Assembly (NCBI GenBank): GCA_017562135.1
Contig: QEYB01000266.1
Location: forward strand, 434,001-498,000
Length of the DNA: 64,000 bases
Direction: 5' to 3'
DNA from: Dipylidium caninum
Taxonomy: Eukaryota > Platyhelminthes > Cestoda > Cyclophyllidea > Dipylidiidae
Below, piece by piece: positions 13,179 to 24,890 of this stretch. Within the stretch, counting starts at the first letter, position 1. Every line of letters begins with the position of its first letter. Below the pieces are notes generated by a model. The model searched no databases. It saw only the letters and a list, made by a program, of their open reading frames with translations, and was not told where the DNA came from. A program made the position numbers and the translations under genes.

Positions 13179-13771
13179 GCGTCAGCGTCTGTTCGCAATT
13201 GCGGATCCCGACGAGGCTGTTTGTGAGGATGCAGTGGATCTCCAGTGTGCCTGACTCTTCGACTGGCGGAAGAGTCGGGCCGTGAGGTGGGCAGCGGTGG
13301 ATTCTCCGTGGAGAAGGGGTTCAATGGCGACCTGACAGAACGCCGACACCCAGAGTGCAGCGACGCCTAACTGGGAGGAGGCTGTAGCCGGCTGTGGGCC
13401 GAGTCGTGGAGGGACAGAAATGGTCTGCCAAGTCTTCGTTCCCACACACAGCCTTGACGCATCTGTCTCCTCGCCCCCGTGACCCTTTCCACGGAGCACA
13501 AATGAACCCTGTCCGGGTGACTGGCCTGGCCTGGCCCTGCCTCTTATAGGTAACGCGACGTTGGGGGATGCTGCAGCGCTGCCAACTGTCTTGCCCCCAG
13601 CGGCCGCAATTCGAAGCCCTTGACGGTGCGCAGTAATTGGCACGTTGGTTGTCGTCCCGGAGCCCATTCCCATGCATCTGCCGAAATTAGCCCACCCCGA
13701 ACCGTCCGCCTAGACACCTCGCCTTACACCAGGAGAGTCTCAAACCTTGGAGTCTTGTGCAACACACAGAC

Positions 13772-13777
13772 TTTATT
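13772..13777 (-). terminator. Poly(A) signal of the complete CD36-like gene
   Basis: AATAAA on the minus strand begins 17 nt past the stop codon (13795-13797). This implies a very short 3' UTR. The orphan copy in arm B keeps the same signal at 27076-27081. Confidence 0.6.
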
Positions 13778-13794
13778 GTCACCAGATGAGGTGG

Positions 13795-16700
13795 TCAGCA
13801 GCCACTGCACCCTTCCTTCAGACGTCCGACCCCTCGCGAAGACGTGAAGAGACGGCAGGGGGCCACCTCGGTGACGACGACGACGACGACGACGACGAGA
13901 ACAATGGCCGTGGCAGTGAAGAGGGCAATGAGGACTTGAAGGGCTGTGCGAATGTTCCGTGGCATCTCGTAGGCCGCCTTGTATAACACCTCGGTGACCG
14001 CCTTGTCGCAGGACCCGCTCTGCGAGGGAAACGGGCAGGTGAGGCGTGGAGTGGGTTGGAATGGGGTGGAGGAGTGCGTGTCTGGATTAGTCTAGAGGCT
14101 TTTGGTGCACTTACGTCCGCAATGTAGAAGAGTGGATAGTACGTATCCTTTAGTGGCAGGTATTTCCTGAAACACACGTAAACGTCGTGCTGAAGTTGGC
14201 TGTCAGAAATGAAATGTCCCTGGCCGCCCTGCTACTCGCTAACTACTGTGACTGGCCTGTCCTAACACTACGCCTGCACTCATCCGAAAGGGTCGGCAAC
14301 CAGGCTCCCCACTCGCAACGGTTTGCCAGCACACGGGCTGCTTCTACGGGCAATTTATGCCACTCATCGCCAGTGGCACTAGGCCAAACACACGTCGAAG
14401 ACGTGCAACTCTCATTTCGTGTCTCGTGGTGAGTCTCGTGAGGCACCACGCAGCCTCATAGGAATGTTGGCCCAGAGACGTGCTAGGAAACCACCAAAAG
14501 ACATGGAAAGGTACCTTTTGGGTAGGAGAATGTTGAATTGGATGTACGATGCTGCCTCCAAAACAATCCCTGTTTTCTGCAAATGGACAAGGGCAGGCAG
14601 GTCACACATAAGCGAATGGAGGCGGGGGCAAAGGTTTGATATGTAAAATGACCTATGCGGAGTTAGATGGCAAGTGCATCGACATGAGGGGCCTTACAGG
14701 ATCTACGAGGAAGTAGGGCGTCAGATCCGACGCAGTCGCGCCCGTCATGTTGAAGCTGTCCCTCACTCCGTCAGGAGCGTGCTTGAAGAAGGGCAGAGAG
14801 ATGTATAACTGCCCTTTCAACCAATAGGCAATATTAACGCATGAGTCTATGGACAATAGACCTGGCGTGGGGTTTTCTTTGGTGGCGCCGACTTTCCCCG
14901 GCTCCTCATTGTGGCTCAGGAGGAAGTCACTGTCCATCTCCATTTTCAACAGCTAAAGGGGACGCACAATCCCAATTGGCCACGCATGAGGGGTGGTTGG
15001 GGCGAGAGAGGGCCTTAAGGTGACACGCACTGCTCACCTGGAGTTGGGGCACATGAGTCGACTTCACCCACCTGCTGGCTGTAAACGCCAGCGATCGGCA
15101 GATGGCGGGGTTGAACACGTGCCGCTTCGCCCCCTGTCGCACGAAGGGAGGAGTGACGGGGCCGACTGCAATGGAAGCACAGCATGGACATCAGAGCTCG
15201 ACTGCAGCCCGCCCACTCCGCTGGCCGCTCGCCTGACGAAAAGGGCGACTCTCGTCTGCCCTTGGGTCGGGACCACGACGGAGCCGGGTTCGCGCACACT
15301 GCTATGAATGGTTGCGGACGCATCACCAGGTCTCTTCCCACCCGACCACACGAGTGGGCGGATTGGAGACGTGGAGCGGTCTCAGCAACGCGACAGTCGC
15401 CTTTCCAGTGGGCCAAACGACTCGAACTCACCTGTCGCATCGAGCTTGTCGGAATCCGGTGATCGCCAGTCGTCGAAGTGTCTGTAAGGGGAAAGATAAG
15501 CGAGCGTATGGGGTGACGCCTTCTATTAGGATGTCCGATCCCTCCGTCCAATCCACAGCCTCGTACGCGACTAGGTCGCCGCGATCGCGCAATGGTCAGG
15601 GCGCACACGGACGGACAGGCGGCCAAACGGCTCTCCAAGCCGCCGTGGCTGAGAATTCGTGGCTCGGCGGAGGGATGAACGCCATCGAGTCAAGAGAGCG
15701 CAGTCGACTTACTTATTGTTCTCGAAGGCCTCTAACACGCCCAGCTTTGAAATGTCATCAGCGCCAGTGTTAATTTGGAAGGGGCCTTTCACTGTTCCGT
15801 TAATCTGTTGCGACAAAAAGGATCAACACATTTGACTCTTTTCTTCACGCTCGGAGGAGGCGCCTCGGTCATGCCTCCAGCCAACTCGACACACACAAAC
15901 AACGCGGACGCAGGAAAAGGTATTTCACCGCGACCGGATGTAGCCGAAAGGCGCCAAAGTAAGCCAGTGAAAATTGGTAAAAATAGCCCATTTACCGGTG
16001 ATGATGATAATGGTGGTGGTGGTGGTGGTGGTGGTGGCAGTTTAGAGGCAACTCACATGCCCTAAAATCCCTAGAACTTTGCTTGTCAACACCTTGAATA
16101 TTCCATAAGATAGACTCTCGAAGAGAAGCCTTGTAATGTTCCACAACACATCGTGCACGGTGGCTGCCAAGAAGGTAGATTTCGACAAAATCCTGTAAAA
16201 TATTTCTAAACATTCAATTAAACAGCTAGGGTCTATAGAGAACAAACTCCGTCGCATCCACCCTCAACACTTACTACCTCGGTTCGAGAGCTCCGCCTCC
16301 ATCAGCACAGCCCACATCCCCCCCCTCCGCCAGAAAGAGCTCGGCAGTAAGGCACAAATCTTGGTCAGCCGAGGCCCAACCTCGGAGATAGCGAGCCAAG
16401 ACGGGTGAGACGGTTAAGTCTTGGTTACTTATCCCTCCCTCTTCCACCTCCTTCTCCTACTGCTCGCTGCCGCGCACCTTCTCAATGCCCGAAAAAACCC
16501 AACTCATTGGTGGTCTGTACGAAATGTGCCTGCGACATTCGTCCGGAAAGGCTGGTTAGAACTCACCAGGTAGAAAATATCTGGGACGGTGATGGTGTCC
16601 TTCTTGGGATCCCCGATGGAGTTTTCGCGATCAAAAACTAAGGAGACTTTAGTCCTGAAGGACATCTTTCTTCCTCCGGATCCTTCTGGCAAAAAGTGCA

Positions 16701-17320
16701 CGTCCTGCACTTTAACGATCTTCCTAAACACAAGGGCGATCTCGTGAGTGTGCGCAACTTCTTCCCACTGAAAGGTCGCATGTGTGCCAGAAACCGACGA
16801 CGCGTGAGACAGCCGCATGCCACCCGCGTGCACAGTGCAGGTCTTCCTTTACCGGGTGGACAGAGCCCCTGGCGGGCCGGCCGCCAAGTCCGTCTCAGCG
16901 GTGCGGGCGGGGAGGAGACTCACCTGTACGAGTAGGGCCCAACTACCTGCAACCGCGGAATCGTCCATTTATTGTCCAATTCCTTACTGTTGGTCAGGTT
17001 GAAGACATAGACTTGAAACGAGGAGTTCCCTGTTGCCGTGGCAATCTTGTGACTCTGCGAGCCTTCGGTGATGATGAGGTTCTAAATGTACCGAGATGCG
17101 GACCAGTTCACTGCATAACGTGCACGCCCCGTATGGTGTAAAGCGACGGTGCACTAACCTGTTTGATGAAGAAGCCCTCTATTTCGTCGAATAGTAGTAA
17201 GCACATCACGGAGCCGAGGGCGGCGAGGGCGAAAAAGGACGCCAGTAGCAGAAGACAGAGACGGCGACAGCGCGAACCGCGTCCGGTGGGTGAATCTACA
17301 GGCAAGTGTGGGGCCGACAT
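13795..17320 (-). CDS. CD36/scavenger receptor class B family membrane protein (complete copy)
   Basis: Two-pass membrane receptor of the CD36/LIMP-2/SR-B family, which binds lipids and lipoproteins. Exons in order: 17159-17320 (N-terminal membrane helix, LCLLLLASFFALAALGSVM, then FFIKQ); 16924-17081 (VYVFNLTNSKEL and VGPYSYR, the most diagnostic stretch); about 16569-16762 (VSLVFDRENSIGD); about 16053-16198; about 15710-15808 (GPFQINTGADDISKLGV); about 15432-15480 (HFDDWRSPDSDKLDATG); about 15039-15190 (NPAICRSLAFT); about 14700-14960 (YISLPFFKHAPDGV); about 14530-14600 (TGIVLEAASYIQFN); about 14113-14180; and 13795 to about 14020, the C-terminal helix with a run of eight valines coded by a GTC repeat. 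The reading frame looks intact throughout. ATG at 17320 is the simplest start, but an upstream mini-exon at 17765-17767 is also possible. It converges on the orphan GALNT tail. Confidence 0.9.
13874..13900 (-). repeat. (GTC)n repeat coding a poly-valine membrane helix
   Basis: On the coding strand this is a run of GTC codons giving eight valines after AIVL, in the second membrane helix of the CD36-like protein. The arm B copy reads VVVFVVVAD at the same place, so the tract varies between the copies. Confidence 0.85.
16012..16037 (+). repeat. (GGT)n microsatellite in a CD36-like intron
   Basis: About nine GGT/GTG units between the exons at about 15.8 and 16.05 kb. It is outside the duplicated arms. 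Confidence 0.9.
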
Positions 17321-17759
17321 GGAGCGGGTGCATGCAAGTCAGACGCTTGTCGATGCGTTCTTTACACTAACGCGCCTTTGATCCTTGCTCCTGTGGTCTC
17401 TAGATACAGCGCCCACCCGTCGTGCGCGCGACTGCTCGTCAGCTGGACAGGTGCCCTCTCCGGAGGATCCTGTCCTCCTAAGGCCAGGCCCGCCCATGCA
17501 ACCTACACCCGACAAGCAGGGCGACGAGAGGAGAGGTGAGAGCGACGCGGTGGCCCAGCGCATCAAGTTGCCTCGCGGTCGCACATCGCATACACTTGCC
17601 CTCTGGCACTCGCTCTCCCACCCCCCCCGCCCCACTCTTTCGCTGCTCGAGATCGGGTCGCAGTAGACGGCGACAAGGCTCATACCAAGGTGGGGACTGC
17701 TTTTCCAACGCAGGTGTATTGAGAAGTAGAAGAAGGAGGAAGTGGTGAACTCACCGTTC

Positions 17760-20700
17760 TCAGTCATGAGGTGTCGGAGGTCGAGGAGGGGCAGAGCAGC
17801 TACAGAAGCGACGCCGATGGCAGAGCCAAGAGACTAACCTCCCTTGTCAGGTCGTGTTTATATTGAGTCCGCGGAGGCTCACCGCACGCGTGTGGCGTGT
17901 TGTGCACACATCTGCCTTCAGCTCGCGTGCTTGCTCTGCCTCCGCCGCCCACGCACCAAAGTGGTAAATTCGCCTCTGCGGGACTCCTCCCCCGACCCCG
18001 TGGCCGAGACGTGTCGCGTCGGACCGGCCCGCCTCCTGCGCCTCGACCGCGGTTTGCGACGAGGCATCTACTGCAGCGGGGCGCAGTGAAGTGACAACCA
18101 CGACCCTCCACTTAATCCACCGTCGGAGCAGACGCTGAGATTGGTCCCAGCTTCCGCGAATACCCAAGGACCGTATCGTCGAGCACCTGACAACACGTCG
18201 TGAGGGCCAAATTGTCTGCGAGGTCTCACGCCTTCCCCGCCTCATGGCTGCAGTTACCATTTTCGGCCAGTGACAGGAGAGGTTCGTGGATTTGCAACTA
18301 ATATGTCCCACAGTCTTCAACTTCTTACTCGCCGCACCACTCATCCGTCAAGAAGGGAAAGCGTCCAAGTTGGGACCAAAGTAGGTTTAAAATTGAGTGA
18401 TTACCGGAGCCCAAGAGACTCGCAGAAGCTTCGCAAGCAGGCTAAATGGACGACAAAGTCGTTGGGTGGTTCACTAATGAATGCACGTCCGGCGACCTCT
18501 TCGTTTTCACTTCAGACTGCCAGAGGTTGGTTTTCCTGCCGATGCCCTCGTCGAGATGCGCGGCTTCGGGACCGCGAGGCGAGTGCATTTGCACTCGCGG
18601 GGGGCAACCAGTACGCATCTCCACAAATAGGTCTGCCAGTTGCCCCAGGCGCTCTGCCACCGCGCCCCTCCGATCTCAAAATACACTGGCTGACACCGTC
18701 AAACTACTTACAGACGCAAGGCGACCAGAAACTAAGTCGGTGCTGTGAAGATCGTGTGTTGAAGGCTGCGTCATGCCATGTGCACCGGAGCGCACTCAAT
18801 AAGTGCGCAAGTAAGTAAACAAGTGCATAAACAAATGCACAGATGAATAAACAAATAAATGACGGTGGAAATGTGAAATCCGACATGCTGTGCCTGACCT
18901 GGCATCAGCGCATTCATGCGTTGAGGATAACGAGGGCATTCACGTGCATGCAACCTCGCAGCGCAACGCGACGCTAACACGAGGCGTGGTAAGGCCCGGC
19001 GACTTTGCCCAGGTCTCGGCCACCTAAAATTGTCTGATGCGAGGCGTTTGCACCACGTAACCCTACGCGACGGCAGCGCCTGCTTGCAGCAGTTAGGTGG
19101 CTCGCCGGCTGTGAGGTGTGCGCGCAGGATTTGGTTAAAGGGTGAGCAGTTTTGGGTAACCCGACAGAGTCTCGCGGCCTCTCGTTGCCGCGAGGCCAGA
19201 CATGCACAAGTCAACCCGGTAGGAGGCTGGTGTTGGCACTTTAGCTGCCCCAAGTTGTGTGTTGATGGGCAGTCTGCTGAAATCTTTGCAGGTGTTCGGC
19301 ACCATCGTCCTGCCATCACCACTTCTCGTCAACTTCTGTGGAGTCCACAACACTTACGAAAATGTGCCTCTTTTCGACTCGACAGCAGCTCTTTCTCCAG
19401 AATGCACCGCAGCCCATATGGGAGGTGTCGGTGGCTTCGACTAAGGAGTCCATCCATTTTAATGTCTGCCTTGAGCGCAGCCCTCTTACGCAACTTGCCA
19501 CTAGTGGGGAACTCGCGGCGCAAATTATTAAGGGCTACGAGGCTTCGCTGCGAACTCACTCGAGCCGCATTCCCTGACGAATGGTACTGCGCTGCCTGTC
19601 AGGAGGGGCTGCCACCACACCCGCCTCCTCCTTGCTCCCTCACCACTGCCACCACTACCACTACCATCATCATCATCATTAATATCTCCGCCTCCTCTGA
19701 CCTCCCTCCTAGTAATCCGCGGCAGGCCCCAGGCGCGAGAAACGAGTTATAAACAAAAGTTGGGAGGAGACGAGAGTTGAGGGCGTTTGTACATGTGCCC
19801 TGGGAAACGGGGTACAGAACGACGCATTCCTACAAGGGCTGTGATGTCCTCACATACACAAATCTCATCGAGACAGCCAGACGCCCCTCGATAGAGGACT
19901 TCACAGACCTTTGGAGCCATTGGCTCAGGCTGCACCACTTTGCATTATCTCGCCCTACGTCGCTTCGAACGAAAAGATCGCTCGGAACTTGACAAATTCT
20001 CAGTAGCTGTTATCTACTTCGCAAGGCTTCGCATTCATTTCCTTTCCCATACACTCGCATTGTGGCCTCAAAGGTACACATCGCAGTAGTACCCCTGAAA
20101 CGGATTGTTGGAGCTAATTCGACACAGATCCAAGCTCTCACTCCGCACCTGTCCTTCGCTGAAATCCTATCGGGACTGCCCTCTGACTAAGAACCGCATT
20201 CTCAATTCCCATGGCGGGCACTTTGCAGAACGTAATACTCGGTGAGCGCAAATTCGTCTTCCATTGGTGGTTGAAAATGATTCATAGAGGAGAGACCTCC
20301 TTGGTGAATTCGGTCTACCTCTTCAATATTTCCATACTATTTCACTTACGTGCAGCAAGCCTGAGACGCCTTGAACCTCTGCAGTGAAGGTGAATGAGTG
20401 GCTATTCGCAACTATTTAGACCCCTTCTCCCTTCCCTCCGATAAATGCAGTCCATTGGAGGCCGTCGCGCTGCAACCGCAAGAAATTTCGCAATCCGTCT
20501 TAATTGGCTTCGAATCAGGTCGCTCTACACTACAGAAATGGAATGGGCTTGTTGCTTCAGCGCATAATCCGCACTTTCAATGGGGTTCCCACGGGCATTG
20601 GCCTCAGAATACAGAAGCTCGTAATTCACCGATTTAAACACCGTTTCCGCAAGCGCGAGTCACAGCGTTAGCAGCCCTGTAAATGAGATTGTTGACGGCT

Positions 20701-21205
20701 GATGCGGCATGATAATGAGGCTGGTACATGCATACTTGTGTATGCATATGTCAAGTGTCCCGGTAGTACATGTGCACCCACTGTACGCAGACGGCTCATC
20801 AGCTAATCAGCAACTAAATCCATCAATCTCAATGCCAATACTGAGTCCGCTCGACACGGAACCTGAACAGCGCTTCAACCACAATATCTTATGTATCTCT
20901 ACTGCCTCTTTGTAATTCAAATGTGTGCATATAGATTCTAGATTTCGTTAGTGACAATAAAAGACGGAAAAAGTGGGCGTTAATGTAATGAGGAGCGCCC
21001 AGGCGAGTTTCATTATGAGCGGGTAAGCTTTAAAAACGGTTTATCCTCCGTGATTTACTTGATTACGAAACACACTAAGGTGGTATCAAAAATGTTTTAA
21101 TAGTCAAGCTTCCCCGTTTGGCAAATTGTCATTTGTTTAACTTACTTAGAAGCATTTGTGTGCTTTAAATTGTGTGACCAATAAGTGGCCGTGGCCGTAG
21201 TTGAA
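17760..21205. other. GC-rich then mixed intergenic region, no confident gene
   Basis: The stretch separates the CD36-like 5' end from the cereblon start. Its left part is GC-rich and gives long chance open frames, including one of 240 codons at 19030-19752 that ends in Pro/Thr/Ile runs from a CAC/CAT microsatellite (19640-19682). None resembles a family. The promoters of the leftward CD36-like gene and the rightward CRBN gene should lie here. Confidence 0.5.
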
Positions 21206-24065
21206 ATGAGTAAGCCTGCTTTTCTTTACATACGTTTGAATAAGGTGACGAGTCTGATTCTGATAACAACGACACTTTTGACTTTATCGATGACATTGCT
21301 GAAGGTTTACCGGGGTTAGATGACGCCCATTCAGCTGTGGAAATCGGTGAAACTGTTTCAGAATATGATATTAATTTCGACCGATCTCTCCCTGCTCAGC
21401 ATACTGTAAGGGGAGTTTGTTAGATAAACTCTTAGTATCTCGGTGAAGATTCTGTTGCAGTTGATACAACTAACTATCAAGAGCCAGGAAGCATTGTTTC
21501 TCTCCATGTCGTGTACAAGCCGGGTATTGTCCTGGTTCCGGGTTACACGTTACCTGTGATGATTAGCGGTTATAACGAAGAGGAGCTTATAGACACATAT
21601 CGCGATCCAGTGGCTATATTACCCGGTTGGTGAGTGCGGTTTCCTTAAATGCATATTTGTATAACTTAAATTTGATTAATTTACTATTCTTACGTTTCCC
21701 AGTTTCAGTAGACCTATTTCATCGTCGAACTTCATTGGACAAATCGCTACTATTGCTTATCTTGTGACTATTCGGTTAAGAGGTTCACGATGCAGCCTTG
21801 TTCTTCTTGGTCGACAACTGTTGAGAATCATGGAATTCCATTCATCTCCTACAGAGTGTGTTTTTTTTCTTATAATCTTGTGTCCTCCTTTTTACCATCA
21901 CGAAGCTGCTACAATCCTTATTTCAAAATAGCTCACATAAGCTCATCTAGCATTCTCCCTCCATCTGTTTTAATAACTTCGAATTTTCCCTTACTGTCGA
22001 GTTGGCTCTTCCTCGTTTTTACCTCTACTGACCTACGATGAGTTAAAGAATATGTTTTTTATCATTTCGGTTGCCACGCTTTGGTTTATATTAAAATTGA
22101 TCTTTGGTTTTTCATGCATGTTAGTTCAAGCTTCGTACAACTCTGTGTAATAATTGATACCTGAAAATAACTTCAAAAATTTAGAAGTTTGGGTTTATGC
22201 TGGATTCTGAGGTTAATAATGTATCGTCCAAAATATTTGCCTTCGTGTCAAGTCCTGACAGTTTGCCGCGAGATTGTCAGACCTAGTGGGAGGCAACTGC
22301 AAGTGGTCTATACGCTTATGGATGACATGCGAATATTGAAATAACTTGGTGCGCTCTTTATCTTTGTTTCAGCTTATGGACGCTATTAAACTTATTCGAG
22401 CTAATTGGGACAAGCTTAGTCTCTACTATCTTCATTTATTAGTTAATTTCATTTTTTCCGTTACTGATGTGCAAATCTCCAGACACTGTGCTATGTTAAT
22501 GCCTTTATTTTTTTAGTAATAACGTGCTCTGCAAGGGACTGGTTCTCCCGGAGACTTCTGCGGATAGGACGTCTTTAGGTCCCATTAATACGTTTTCTAT
22601 ACCTCCTTCATGGCGTCGTTTTGCTCCTGAACCTGATTTCCTTTCCTCGCCGTTATCAGACGATCTGTCTTCTAGGTAATCCCCTTTTGCATTCATTGAT
22701 GATATATTCTACTCCTATTATTTCCTCAGTATTAACACTGTAAACATTTTAATTAAGCTCCAATCCGCGCGTTATTCCCTATCCTCTGCCTGGCGACCCT
22801 TTCGCCGTCTTCGATGCCTCGTGTAGCTCTTGGCGTCTTCCCAACACTACAGATGTCGGTGGCGATGGCGAAGATGGTTTACGCTCCAAAAAATCTCCTC
22901 GTTTACCCTGCAGGCGAGACATCTTGGCCGCCACAGCTGACTGTACTACTCCTCATCCCTCATGGGTCTACAGGCAATATGATTTGGTTCGTTGACCTTT
23001 ACATAGTTTCGCGATCAATAACTTACATTGTTTCATATGTAATCTTCTTTGTCTCTTCACCTATTTAGCCCTTCCTGGTCGCCGAGATTCGAGCTGAATT
23101 ATCACGATGGACCAACACATGGCGAATGGACAAATGGAACCCTTCCCTCGCCCTTCCTTTCTCCTACTGGCTACTTCAAAACCTCCCTCTAACATGTACA
23201 CAAAAAGAAGAATTCCTTAAGATTAATCATGTCGTGCAACGCCTGCGAGCCTGTCTGCAGTTCATTCGGTCGGTAAGACTCATGTTATCATTCGCTCTCT
23301 ATAAACGACCGTCCTATTCTTTTGACACTGCTACTACCTTTTTTAGTCTTTTTTATGACTTGTTTAAGGAGATTTGCCTCCTTGTTAAAACGAGCATGGT
23401 AAGCTTTTAGCCATTTATTCTGATTACATAGTCGTCCTCTTTTTCCCCTCCATCATTTAAATGCGTTACTTTCGTATAGTGTTCTGAGCTTGCCTGTTCT
23501 CAGTGCAAAGCCGCTATATCATCGCAGAATTGCGTGATATGCCTGTCACACGAGGGTTCTATACAAGCATATGTGAACCCACACGGTTTTATCTTCGATA
23601 TGCTTACTCTCAGTACGGTTCGTCCAGGCTCCCTCAACTTGATTGGCTCCCCGATCGCAGAATATTCCTGGTTTCCTGGGTCAGATTTCCACTTCTATTT
23701 TGTTTAGTAAAACTTATCACCATAAGTCTGATTTGAAGAACTAGAAATTAGCTGCTTGCTGACATTTATCTTGCTCTGCTAGGTGCTTCTATACTGCTGA
23801 TATAGGTTGGGAAGAAGTGGTTAATACCGACTTATACTATTAATTCCGCCTTAATGCAATCTTATTTATTGATGTTGCAATCCGCGGTTCATCCTGACTT
23901 TACACTAGATACGCGTGGACAATCGTACAATGCAGTGGCTGTAATAGCCATATGGGCTGGCGATTCACGTCTACTTCAGATGACCTTCGGCCGCGTCTCT
24001 TCTGGGGCATTAAACGCGAGGCCCTCGTTCACGCCGTCGAAGAAGAAACGGAAACCAACTCCTGA
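21206..24065 (+). CDS. CRBN: Cereblon, CRL4 E3 ubiquitin ligase substrate receptor
   Basis: Substrate receptor of the DDB1-CUL4 ubiquitin ligase and the target of thalidomide-type drugs. Nine exons with fully agreeing phases: 21206-21209, 21245-21405, 21436-21629, 21703-21855, 22517-22675, 22758-22986, 23069-23272, 23480-23679 and 23909-24065. They give 486 aa (human about 442). An acidic N-terminus (MSDESDSDNNDTFDF) is followed by the LON-like domain (LPAQHTYLGED, PGIVLVPGYTLPV, IGQIATIAYL, KGLVLPET), the helical DDB1-contact region (WVYRQYDL, AEIRAELSRW, VVQRLRACLQFI) and the CULT domain. CULT zinc cysteines are present (CSQC and CSGC), as are the NPH motif and all three cage tryptophans (YSWFPG, YAW, GWRF). 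Human His378 is Tyr and human Val388 is Ile. The first coding exon has only four coding bases (ATG plus A), and introns 1 and 2 are 35 and 30 nt. The frame is intact. Confidence 0.95.
21210..21244 (+). other. CRBN: 35-nt intron 1 of CRBN
   Basis: GTAAG...AAG, placed after ATGA. Removing it joins the start codon in frame to the acidic N-terminus (M-SDESDSD). Without it the ATG frame disagrees with the cereblon frame. Confidence 0.8.
21406..21435 (+). other. CRBN: 30-nt intron 2 of CRBN
   Basis: GTAAGG...TTAG, 30 nt. It is in phase (a multiple of three) but holds an in-frame stop (TAG), so it cannot be coding. Removing it joins PAQHT to YLGED, matching the contiguous human sequence at this point. 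Confidence 0.9.
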
Positions 24066-24720
24066 TCAGGCTCTCCTCTTATCCCCCCCCCCCTCCCCCC
24101 AGCATCTCTCAACTTAATCTCACTTTTGATGTTCATCCGTAGACGCATGGGTAGCGTGCGTTTTTTACGAAAGCGATTATGTATTTTTTTGGATAAAATC
24201 TTGGTCATTGTGTTCGATCATACTGTTTAATCTGTTTAATCCAGTTTTTAGAAATTACGACATTAACAGAGGTTGTGTTGAGCGTTTCACTTCTAAACGT
24301 TTGACACTTGGTAATGGTTTATCCCTAAAGTGTACCGTAAGGACAATCGTTTTGGAGTTTTGGCACGTACGGTCGAAGATAGCGGCCCACTCTCGTGCAT
24401 TTTATAGCTTTAGGTGAGAATTAATACTAGGGGCACATTATCTCAAGCAAAAAAGAATTGGCCTCCAACGCCGGGCTCATAGCTACCGCGAAATCAGAAT
24501 TACTTCTTGTGCCTGAAGAGTTGAGAGCATAGTGATGACAGGGAATGTCAAACTATGCTTCACCACTACAGGCGAGCTGGTATCTCTGACTTCGCGGTCC
24601 TTATGCGTCAGGAAATGTCCGAGTTCCGAAGATATCCGCCTAACTGGCCTAAATTGGTGAGATGTTTTGCTATTATTAGATTCACAGTCCGACCACTTAC
24701 CTTATTCACAAGTAGAACGC
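24062..24720. other. CRBN 3' flank with one possible short exon
   Basis: A poly-C run lies at about 24086-24103. An open segment at 24555-24656 (+) starts MLHHYRRAG, ends YPPNWPKL at a GTGAGA donor and is exactly 34 codons long. I do not recognise it, and nothing downstream continues it before the 18S relic. Confidence 0.3.
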
Positions 24721-24724
24721 GTAA

Positions 24725-24890
24725 TGGTCCTTCCGCAGATTCACCTTGTTACGACTTTTACTTTCTCTAAATGATCAAGTTCGGCCATCTTCTCGGCGAC
24801 TGCCAGACGATCCCCTCCCGGCGACCGTCACAATGCCGTGACGGAGACTGACCAGCTTGCCCAGGCCAGAAGGTCTCACGAGCAATTTAA
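24725..24890 (-). rRNA. Degenerate 18S rRNA 3'-end fragment (relic)
   Basis: Read on the minus strand this matches the 3' terminus of eukaryotic 18S rRNA. The plus strand has the familiar primer-site words CCTTCCGCAG, ACCTTGTTACGACTTTTACT and CTAAATGATCAAGTTC in order. About ten bases of the conserved linker between the first two words are deleted (GATTCACCTTGTT), and similarity fades past about 24890. Only the last 150-170 nt are present and no ITS or other rDNA is nearby, so it is a dispersed, non-functional fragment. Confidence 0.85.

Larger units (their letters stand above)
11331..15640. repeat. Inverted duplication, arm A
   Basis: About 4.3 kb whose reverse complement recurs at about 25198-29490. 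Shared landmarks are the GALNT penultimate-exon piece (11333-11438), the GALNT last exon (12553-12847), the (TG)n tract (12923-12958) and the CD36-like exons from about 15480 down to 13795. The outer edge falls inside a GALNT exon and the inner edge inside a CD36 intron, so both breakpoints cut genes. Confidence 0.93.

Noticed and set aside
15015..15638. 207-codon frame in arm A (and 228/233-codon frames in arm B)
   Set aside because: They cross CD36-like introns and run in the wrong frame over the recognised exons.
19030..19752. 240-codon open frame on the plus strand
   Set aside because: GC-rich sequence, no family resemblance, ends in Thr/Ile runs from a CAC/CAT microsatellite, and opposed frames are open as well.
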